A DNA stretch of 64,000 nt from Russula earlei. Taxonomy: Eukaryota > Basidiomycota > Agaricomycetes > Russulales > Russulaceae. Positions within the stretch are counted from its first letter, which is position 1. The number at the start of each line of letters is the position of its first letter. Position numbers and translations under genes: made by a program. The notes under the pieces were generated by a model. It was given only the letters and a program-made list of their open reading frames with translations. It was not told the DNA's origin and made no database searches. Shown here piece by piece: positions 56,326 to 64,000 of this stretch. The stretch lies in assembly GCA_025769875.1 (NCBI GenBank), contig JAGFNK010000022.1, forward strand, positions 208,057 to 272,056, in the 5' to 3' direction.

Positions 56326-59300
56326 TTGCCATTTTCAGCGCACTTGGCAGAGCTTGAATTCCACCCAAATTGGCACAGAAACCCCCTCAAACATGCGGGA
56401 TAAATATCTCCTTCAAAACAGCTTTAATTCATATGAAACTTATTGTCCCTGAATCGCCTGAATGAGGGCTAGGCAGCTCCATTGTTTTCATGAGATTTGA
56501 GTGAGAATTGGTGGAGCTGGACTCAAGCCACCTCCACATGTGTATTAGATGAATTACAACTCAAAATCATGGTCTATATCCATTATTTTTCCCTCATGTT
56601 GTACCCATGGGCTGTCTTGAGGCAGCCCCATAGTGTTTTTGACTCAAGTGTTGTGGTGTGCAACATTGTTTCCAGTGCAATTGGAGTTGTGGCCAGCCAC
56701 TCATCACCCCTCTCGCCTCTCCATTCCGACCATCCTTCTTGTTTTTCACAGACAGAGAGGAGTGGGTTGCAAAGAGGGGTCCTATTCTGAACTCTTTCTA
56801 CTACAGAGTAGCTAGGGTGTTTTTATATACAGGAGAGAGGTACTAGAGATGAAAGGCATGAAAGTGAATCAAGACTGGTTGAGATGGTCAAGGCGGTTGT
56901 GAAAGGCTTGAGACGCGAATGCGTCTAGTGTGCCAAGGTGTGCATGCACGCATGGTCGGTGGCGAGGGCTGGGCAATGCAATTGAGGTCTTGATGTCACA
57001 CGTGAGATGGCTTGTGGTGTGTGGTCAGGTGGACTGCCTGGAACGAGAGGGAGGTGGCAAGGGATGAAAGGGAGCTGAGGTGTCAGTCTCATGTCATGTC
57101 GTGTCACATTTTCGCACATGATTTCGAGGCCAGCCATAATCTTCCTTACACCTCCTGGGGGCTTGAAACTTTGACCATCCTCGGTCAAGCATCTGAATGC
57201 GAGTGTTTTGAGCCTTTTGCATCTGAATTGAGACGGTGGTCGTGGCTGCTTGTGCTGCGGAAGACGCGAAGGCGGCAATCAGTGATGGTGATGATGGAAG
57301 AGGTGAGGGCGATGGGAAACGGAGGCGATGGAGATGAGGGCGGCGGTGATGAGATGGCAGCTGCATGGTGGTGGTGTTGTCTTGTGGTGGTGGTGGCATG
57401 GTTGTCTCCATTGCAGGTGGTGGCAGCAGGCGTGGACAAGGAGTGAAGGCGTAGGCGGTGAGCGTGAGTTTGTAGATAGAGACATAGGTGGTGAGGACTC
57501 GAGAAAGAGGATGCATGGGGCGACTTGCATGGGGGTGGGATCTGTCATCTTGCGGCGGCAGTGGCGGGGTCGTCTCCACTGCAGGTGTTGGCAGCAGACG
57601 TGGGTGAGAGTGTGTGAACGGATGGGGAGGCAATGTGGGAGGTGGCGTGCAGTGTGCTGTTGGCATCAGCGACTGCTTCTCCTGCGGTGGTGGCGTGGCA
57701 GCGGCTTCTGCTCCTGTTGTGGCGTGTCATGGCTAAGTTTGTGGCTGAGGCCTTCTTGGTCTTCTGGGGTGGTGCTGGTGGCGAGGGCTTGCGACGGTGC
57801 GGTGGTGCTGGTGTTGTGCGAAACTACTAAAGCAGCGGCTGAGACTGAGAAGACTGAGGCTGAGACTGAGAAGGTGGCGGCAGACTGAGCTGGTGCGATG
57901 GGTGGAGGTGGATGGGGCAGAGGCGACGACTGAGGGTGACACAGTGGTGACAGCAGCTGTGGCTGACAAGGGTGTGGCAGCGGTGGCTTGTGAGACGGTG
58001 GTGGAGATGGCGGTGTGTGGCGCTAAGATGTTGGTGGCTGAGGCTGAGGCTATGGTGGCGGCTGATGAGACTAAGGCGGCTGGCAAGGCTAAGAGTGCAG
58101 TGGTGGTGGTTGACTGATCTGAAGCTGGGGCGATGGAGACGGCTGGCAAAACTAGGGGCACAGTGGCGGTGGCTGAGACTGAGAAGGCTGAGGCTGAGGG
58201 CAGGGTGGAGATGGCGGCAGCTGGCAATGCTGGTGCTATGACAGACTGGGCTGAACTGACGAGTACGAGTGGGGCTAAGACGGAGACTGATGCAAAGTCG
58301 GTGGCTGGCATGACTGAGGCTACTGTGGCGACAGATGAGGCAACAGACAAGACTGAGGGTGACAAGATGACTGAGGGCATGGGAGTGGATGAGACAAAGG
58401 CGGGGGTGGCAGACGAGGCTGCAAGGGCTGAAGTGGCGGGCAGCACTAAAACGTCGGTGGGCGAGGTTGAGATGGTGGTTGTGCATGGAGCTGAGACAGT
58501 GGCCATAGCAGGTGACACTGAGGGCGTGGGAGCTGGTTGGGCAAAGATGGGGACAGTGGCAATAGGTGATGTCATGGCTGAGGCTACAGCAGCAGGGACA
58601 GATGAGGTGGCGACGATGGCGAATGCGGGCGATGCTGGGACGGCGAGGGCAGGTGGAGCTGAGGCGATGATGGCTGGCGAGTTGAGAATGGTGGCGGTGA
58701 ACGAAGTGATAGGAATGGTGGACAAGGTGGGAACCGCAGGGACGATGGGCAAGGCAGGCAAGGCGGAGGCAATGGTGCACGATGTAGGGATGGAGGCTGG
58801 AGTGGGCATGGGTGCAGGGTATGTGTAGTTGTCTTCGTCTTCATCTGCAGAGCAGAGTTGGCATTCCCGCTGAATGTCACAGGGACACTGAGAGAATATC
58901 TTGACTAGTGTGTTGAATACTTCTCAGAAATCGACAAAGTGCCTCTGCTGTTCATTTGGGTGCCAGGGGCCGAGACGTTGGGAGACCATCCAGCAGTTGT
59001 CTGGGTGGAGTCCGAGCCAGAATGACTCGTTGCAATCTTCATAGCACAGGCGGCATGCATGGACAAGGGGACTGCAGATTGCCCTGAAACTCCAGTAGTA
59101 TTCATCTACGTCTTCCCGGTCACACATGCGGAGTCTTGACGAGGAGGTGGTAAGGTCCTCCAGATCCCACTTGAGCTTGAGGTATTCTAACTGAGTTGGC
59201 ATGCTGAAGGAGTGTGGCGCATGGTGAAGACAGATGGCAGGTCGACGCAGGCAGTGTGACTGGTGCAGCTGCAACTGTGGGTGTGGAGGGCTAAATGCGA

Positions 59301-59768
59301 GTTGGAAGGGAGCAGTGTGACTGATGCATCTGAGACAGCGGGTGTGGTGGGAATGAGGGCAAAGGATGGTCAGAATGGAGAGGTGAGAGGGGTGATGAGT
59401 GGCTGGTCATCACTCCAATCACACTGAAAAAAACAATGTTGCACACCACAACACTTGAGTCAAAAACACTATGGGGCTGCCTCAAGACAGCCCATGGGTA
59501 CAACATGAGGGAGAAATAATAGATATAGACCATGATTTTGAGTTGTAATTCATCTAATACACATGTGGAGGTGGCTTGAGTCCAGCTCCACCAATTCTCA
59601 CTCAAATCTCATGAAAACAATGGGGCTGCCTAGCCCTCATTCAGGCAATTCAGGGACAATAAATTTTATATCAATTGAAGCTGTTTTGAGGGAGATATTT
59701 ATCCCGCATGTTTGAGGGGGTTTCTGTGCCAATTTGGGTGGAATTCAAGCTCCACCAAGTGCGCTGAA
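56326..59768. mobile_element. D5: D element carrying the most complete Gag-like gene
   Basis: The left end is TTGCCATTTTCAGCGCACTT after TA at 56324-56325. The right end is cut short (GCGCTGAA) before TA. Inverted repeats are about 56326-56705 and 59385-59768. The interior carries the Gag-like gene on the - strand; no transposase. Confidence 0.82.
57733..59274 (-). pseudogene. Gag-like gene of D5 with long Ala/Ser/Thr/Pro-rich tail
   Basis: The head (59274-58925) reads LEYLKLKWDLEDLTTSSSRL, REDVDEYYWSFRAICSPLVH and YEDCNESFWLGLHPDNCWMV, then WHPNEQQRHFVDF and a TGA. After the TGA the frame goes on with VFNTLVKIFSQCPCDIQREC and a frameshift leads into a 358-codon frame (58809-57733) that is almost only A, S, T, P, V and I. 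The head resembles Gag capsid regions. The shared TGA in D1 means it was already present when D elements multiplied, or arose twice at a CGA. A protein with such a tail would be largely disordered. Confidence 0.5.
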
Positions 59769-59819
59769 TAATCTATATGACAGATTGTATATCCAACAAC
59801 AGCTTGACTGAGGAGGTGC

Positions 59820-60272
59820 TGTTGAGATCTACACTGGCCTGAGCCCCAGGTGCATTGTGATGCAATCACAACTCTGATGCATTGACACATTGTGATATCT
59901 TATCACTCTGTAGTGATAACATGTTGTAGCTATTGTCTGATAGGTACATATTGCTACTTACAACTGATCCTCAGACTTACTTAGTGATCTGTGATGGTAG
60001 TTAACTGTACTGCATCCAGTGGCGGTCTCAGGTACTTAAGAATGCCACAAAGTACACAGATCACTTCAGTTTTGTGTCAACCAAACTGAAGTGAGTATTT
60101 ACACTATGATATCTTATCTCACAGTACTGATGACGCGTTGTAGCGATTGTCTAATAGGTACATTATTTATATCAGTTTTGTGTCAACCAAACTGAACTAT
60201 TGTCTGATAGATCTGCCTGCGATCTTATCATCTGCTGCTATCTAATCACACACACTGCATCTATCTTCAACA
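59820..60272 (+). repeat. 5' LTR of a copia-type element (I2)
   Basis: It runs from TGTTGAGATCTACACTGG to CTATCTTCAACA and is followed at once by GGTTATGGGCCC, the copia-type primer binding site matching internal initiator tRNA-Met. I1 is its inverted solo copy. Confidence 0.82.
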
Positions 60273-60284
60273 GGTTATGGGCCC
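60273..60284 (+). other. Copia-type primer binding site
   Basis: GGTTATGGGCCC lies right after the LTR end. It is complementary to the internal half of initiator tRNA-Met, as known for copia elements. Confidence 0.75.
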
Positions 60285-60513
60285 TGCCCATATCTAAAAT
60301 CCACAGAGATCACCACACATGTTTATTCCTATAACACCTCCCTTCCCCACAAACCTCTGTTATCAGACAACATCTTACTCTCTTGGTCCTTGGAACCAAA
60401 GGATTGACACGCTCGCAGTTATATCACATGTCAAAGATACTGATTTGATCTCTAATTGATCTGGCTACAATTGCTCTGCTGGTCCAGATTGGCAATTCAC
60501 CTTATTACATCAT

Positions 60514-60833
60514 ATGGCACCCATATTCACTATCCCCTCAGGAATGCCCCTGGAGATCTTAGATTCATCAAATTGGACTACTTGGTCATTTCGCTTTGAG
60601 GCCATTACCCGAATGAATGGTTTCCGGTGTCATCTTATCAATACAAAGCCCTCTGGAGATAGCACTTGGGATGTTGAAGAAGACATACTGTTAGGCATCT
60701 TCCAGCTCCATCTCCAGAAAGATATATACGCAGAGATAAGCGATAACACCAAGTTTGACACCTGTAAACTCAAGTGGGAACAACTTAAGATTACTTGCAT
60801 AGGCATCGGATCTATGTCCCTACATAACTCTTG
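60514..60833 (+). CDS. Copia-type Gag, N-terminal part, cut by LTR B2
   Basis: ATG at 60514 gives MAPIFTIPSGMPLEILDSSN, then WTTWSFRFEAITRMNGF, WDVEEDILLGIFQLHLQKDI and CKLKWEQLKI, the pattern of copia Gag N-terminal regions. It assembles the virus-like particle. It lies 240 bases after the LTR, as expected for a leader. The gypsy B 3' LTR interrupts it at 60834; the rest would lie beyond the right edge. Confidence 0.78.
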
Positions 60834-61607
60834 TGTCAAGACACGTACTGCTGATCACTAAGGACTCAGGAGCAGGTGGGCAAGGGTCGGAACAGATGGT
60901 ACGCGGCGAAGGCGGCGTTGAACAGGAGGACGAGCCAAACGACGAGGAGGTACCAGATGGGGACTGGTAGGTGTTGCAAGAGACAAAGGCGAAGGCTAGA
61001 TGCCAGTGTAGCGAGGGGCTTTAAACAAGGCGGTCGTTGAAGAGTACCTTGAAGACGAGGGAAGGCTTTAGACTGAGCAGTCGCAGGGGAGTACCCAGGA
61101 AGTGGAGAGTATCACAAATGGACAGTCTGACGACTGCCATGCTTCATTGGGGCTTATATACAGTATACAGGGTCGATTACAAAGCACTGGGACTATTCTA
61201 GACTCTTTGGTACCATCCAATAGGACGATCATTGTGGAGCGATGACATCATTATGATGTCACTGTGGAGCGCTTAGTGAGCCTATGAGGTCACTGTGGAG
61301 TCGCTCAGTCAGCCGTGATGTCATTGGAGCCTTGATGACGTCAGATGATTTATGCAACAGTTTCTAAGAGTTTGTGCCGCTGTTTCGGGTCCATGGTGGC
61401 TGAGTGGCCATGTGGCTGCCACGCGATGATTACCCGATTAGGAAACTGGTGCCTGGTCGTGTTATAGTGCCTTTGCAATAGCGATATCTTGTACCGCAGG
61501 GGGAATAGCCCAGGAAATGGAAGGGAGTCGGCAATGCAAAGTGAGAGAGGTTCTTCTTGAGTAAAACAGGACAATCTTCAGCCAGGACTTGGCCTTGGTT
61601 CGTAACA
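60834..61607 (-). repeat. 3' LTR of gypsy B (774 bp)
   Basis: On the + strand it starts TGTCAAGACACGTACTG and ends GGTTCGTAACA. It is adjacent to a purine tract and pol. Its sequence keeps many CpGs (for example CGGAACAGATGGTACGCGGC). Confidence 0.88.
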
Positions 61608-61621
61608 TTCATCCCCTCTTT
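61608..61621 (-). other. Polypurine tract of gypsy B
   Basis: AAAGAGGGGATGAA on the - strand immediately before the 3' LTR; it primes plus-strand DNA synthesis. Confidence 0.8.
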
Positions 61622-61854
61622 ATAGACTTGTTGCTCCTGCAACAGTAGGGATTCGTTTCTTTGGAAGATGGAGTAGTTTGCATATGAAAAGTCGAAGTCT
61701 GTTCGTTCGTGGGGAGTTCTCCCTTGTTCTATGATTTGCTTTGGGGATGGCTGTGGTCGATTGGGTGCATGTGGTCGCAGGAGTTCTCTGAAAAGTTCGT
61801 TGGTAACAAGGATAAAGGTAGTCATCGACAGAGGTCATGATGAGAGTTGTTGGT

Positions 61855-63399
61855 TTAGGGGTTACTCCTGGTGGGAACTGTTCTAAGCGCCTTCGGATAT
61901 TTCCGATGGAAGTCTTTAACAAGTGATTGCGCTCTTGATAGGTTAGATGCTGGCTCCCAAGTATTTTCTGCAACCGTATACCCTTTCCATTTAACTAGGT
62001 ATTGGATTCCTTTGCGGTTTGGGGAGAGCCGAGAGTTTAGGATCTGTTCTACTTCATATTGTTCTTCACCTTCGACTAATATTGGTGGCGGGTTTGAAAA
62101 GTTAGGACCATGGGCAATGGTTTCTTTGTAAGGTTTAATCAGGGAGTGGTGAAAAACCGGGTGTATCTTCCAAGACTTTGGTAGTTCGAGGCGAACGTTT
62201 ACTGGATAGGCAGTGGTGACTTTGAATGGCCCATAGCGTCGAGGGGCTAGTTTTGCTTTTGGGTGAGTGGTTCGTAGATTCGTGGCTTCCAGCCATACTT
62301 GATCCCCTTCTTTAAAACGAAATGTGGAGGATTGAGGCCCTGATTGCTTCATGATTTCTGTTGCTCGGTTCAGGGAGGCAGCTACTTCTTCTCTGAGTTG
62401 GTCTAATCTTGATAGTCTTTCTTGGATCGAAGGGAACTTTGATGTAAAGGCAAGGGGTGGAGCAAATGTTGGGTTAAAGCCATACCAGACCTCAAACGGG
62501 GGTTTGTTCGTAGCACTGTGTTGTCTGGCATTATGTGCGAACTCCATAAAGGGAACTAGTTCTGCCCAATTGTCTGCTTGATGGTTGCAAAATATTCGTA
62601 GGTATTGTTCTAGTTCTTGGTTAACTCGTTCTGTTTCTCCATCTGTCTGTGGGTGATATGCTGTGCTTAATGATACTTTGACATTTAGCTTCTTCCATAG
62701 TTCTTGAGTGACTTTTGCTGCGAACTGAGGGCCTCTGTCCGATATTATTTGTGTTGGGAGCCCTATTCTTCTCCAGACATTGTTCATGATTAGTGTCGCT
62801 GTTTCGTCTGCTGTGATTGTCTTGTGGCAAGGGGTAATGATTATTGCTTTACTGAATCGATCTACCACGACTAGGAGGCTGTCGAAGCCTTGTGAAATCG
62901 GTAGGTCTGTGATAAAGTCCATAGTAATGCTTTTCCATACTTCTCCAGCTGGTGTAATCGGTACAAGGGGTGTTTCTGTCTTTGGACGGTTCTTGGTACT
63001 TTGGCAAATTGCGCAACCATCTACATAACTTTTGACATAAGTTAGCATTCCTGGCCACCAATAGTTTCGGCTGATTAGTTCATAAGTTTTCCATTGGCCA
63101 GGATGCCCAGTGGCAAGGGAGTCGTGGTGTAGTTTTAGAATTTTCTTTCTTAGGGTGTCGTTGTTTGGGATATAGACTTTTCCTTTGAATAGTATTAGTC
63201 CATCTTCAAGGTTCCAGTCCTGTAAGCCTTTGGATAGTCGCCTTGGTCCATTCTTTATAATGATTGCTAACGCGTTAGATACTTCTGGGTCATAGTCTTT
63301 GCTAGATCGTAGTTGTTGTCGAAGTTCCTGGTCGCCGATTGGTTCTGTAGCAGAGGTGCGTGTTGCTCTAATTTTAAAAAATTTGTCATCTAGGAGCAC
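61855..63399 (-). CDS. Integrase with chromodomain of gypsy B (chromovirus)
   Basis: This 514-codon frame is the 3' part of pol. In order: HHCC finger (HHDSLATGHPGQWKTYELIS, CAICQSTKN), integrase core ITMDFITDLPISQGFDSLL (D), ISDRGPQFAAKVTQELWKKL (D) and TDGETERVNQELEQYLRIFC (E), the VWLEATNL/RYGPFKV C-terminal region, and a chromodomain (YEVEQILNSRLSPNRKGIQY, VKWKGYTVAENTWEPASNL). All three catalytic residues are present. The protein would cut and join cDNA to chromatin. The frame upstream is broken by extra bases (63430-63780). Its own copia target and preserved CpGs mark it as the youngest large element here. Confidence 0.92.
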   Translation of the reverse strand: MLLDDKFFKIRATRTSATEPIGDQELRQQLRSSKDYDPEVSNALAIIIKNGPRRLSKGLQDWNLEDGLILFKGKVYIPNNDTLRKKILKLHHDSLATGHPGQWKTYELISRNYWWPGMLTYVKSYVDGCAICQSTKNRPKTETPLVPITPAGEVWKSITMDFITDLPISQGFDSLLVVVDRFSKAIIITPCHKTITADETATLIMNNVWRRIGLPTQIISDRGPQFAAKVTQELWKKLNVKVSLSTAYHPQTDGETERVNQELEQYLRIFCNHQADNWAELVPFMEFAHNARQHSATNKPPFEVWYGFNPTFAPPLAFTSKFPSIQERLSRLDQLREEVAASLNRATEIMKQSGPQSSTFRFKEGDQVWLEATNLRTTHPKAKLAPRRYGPFKVTTAYPVNVRLELPKSWKIHPVFHHSLIKPYKETIAHGPNFSNPPPILVEGEEQYEVEQILNSRLSPNRKGIQYLVKWKGYTVAENTWEPASNLSRAQSLVKDFHRKYPKALRTVPTRSNP

Positions 63400-63430
63400 C
63401 TTTCCATTATTTTCGTTTTGTATCCCCTCT

Positions 63431-64000
63431 TTAAAGGTCTGGCCGCCTGGACAGACCGTCTGCTTTGTTCATAGTTCCTGGTGGTGGGTGATGGTGAAGT
63501 CGAAATTGCTGAGGGAGGAGTGCCCATCGGGCTTGTCGTCTCGTAAGTTTTTGTTTTGTCATGAAGTATGTCAAGTTATTGTGGTCTGTCCATAGATCAA
63601 TGGGGTGTGTAGCGCCTTCAAGGTAGTGTCGGAAGTGCCAGAGGGATAAGACGATAGCAAGGAGTTCTTTATCGTAGATCATGTAATTTCGTTGTGCGGG
63701 GGTCCAAGGATTTCGAAAAATAGGCTACTGGGTGATATCTGTTGAATTCATCGGGTTGTTCCAAGATTGGCACCGACGGCAAAGTCACTTGCAATCGCAG
63801 ATGAGTCGAAAGGGTTTCGTGTGGTTAGGTAACATGAGGATTGGGGCCGGTGTGAATGCTTGGATTAGTTTCTGAAATGCTTGTTTTTCATCGTCTTCCC
63901 ACTTGAAGGGTGTTTCTTTTCCTTTTGTTAAGTTAAACAAGGGCCGTGCTATTCGAGAGTATTGGTGGATAAATCGTCGATAGAAGTTGCAGAATCCTAG
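63431..64000 (-). pseudogene. Reverse transcriptase/RNase H part of gypsy B, with +1 frameshifts, runs off the window
   Basis: The - strand reads FCNFYRRFIHQYSRIARPLF, KWEDDEKQAFQKLIQAF and PFRLICD (end of reverse transcriptase and start of RNase H, shared D), then [20 protein letters not shown] (E), [13 protein letters not shown] (D) and [10 protein letters not shown]. Between them the frame slips: one extra T near 63769, one extra G near 63748, one extra C near 63690, and one extra T near 63443 before the integrase frame. Each extra base extends a run of identical bases. Either the element is slightly decayed or the assembly has run-length errors. Confidence 0.85.

Noticed and set aside
57733..58828. 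Long open frames on both strands (358 codons -, 231 codons +) in D5
   Set aside because: Both arise because the sequence is an imperfect repeat of GCN/ACN-like codons that lacks stops in several frames. Only the - strand one joins a recognisable Gag-like head, so the + strand frame is not called.

Overview
The window is nuclear DNA of a filamentous fungus, most probably an agaricomycete basidiomycete. The evidence is one conserved gene with many 45-60 base introns (the cohesin regulator PDS5), a Plavaka-type transposase, a DUF6532 gene, and Ty3/gypsy chromoviruses with a C-terminal chromodomain. I cannot name the species.

Layout. Bases 1-2918 hold the 3' part of PDS5 on the + strand, 15 exons visible, running in from the left edge. 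From about 3342 to the right end there is no convincing intact host gene. Nearly everything is transposable elements inserted into one another, and much of the order can be read from target-site duplications (TSDs). (i) 3342-14672: an LTR (A0) contains a solo LTR (A1, TSD GTTAT), which contains a 5.8 kb TA-flanked DNA transposon (C1). A0 also holds a second TA element (D1) and another solo LTR (B1, TSD GTCTA). (ii) 14713-16477: a solo copia-type LTR, then a hAT-type element (G1, 8-base TSD). (iii) 18010-28046: a decayed Plavaka transposase split by a gypsy element (F, TSD CCCAT), itself split by D2. (iv) 28098-35240: a DUF6532 gene carrying two opposite solo LTRs, then a hAT transposase gene broken by an LTR. 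(v) 35339-45586: LTR/gag remnants, a second hAT-type element (G2), and a solo LTR (A3) containing C2. (vi) 46109-54700: a decayed gypsy element, then the huge foldback element C3, cut by a very AT-rich near-perfect palindrome. (vii) 54701-64000: LTR, hAT and D fragments, a tRNA-like sequence, D5, the start of a copia element, and the 3' half of a younger gypsy element that inserted into the copia gag.

The main actors are two related families flanked by TA (C and D) whose ends share the start (C/T)TG(C/T)C(A/G)TTTTCA. C1 carries a Tc1/IS630-like DDE transposase with CpG-type stop codons. The C elements have long inverted repeats built of tandem units of about 150 bases. They carry host gene pieces: an acetyl-CoA synthetase fragment, a probable PhoD-like phosphatase fragment, and a NUDIX fragment. 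D elements carry a Gag-like gene but no transposase. Several C and D insertions, and one apparent excision footprint, fall on the same TA of LTR family A.

Older copies (gypsy A pol, C1 transposase) show C-to-T and G-to-A changes at former CpG sites. The gypsy B copy at the right end keeps its CpGs and is mostly open. All identities come from reading the sequence; no database search was run.
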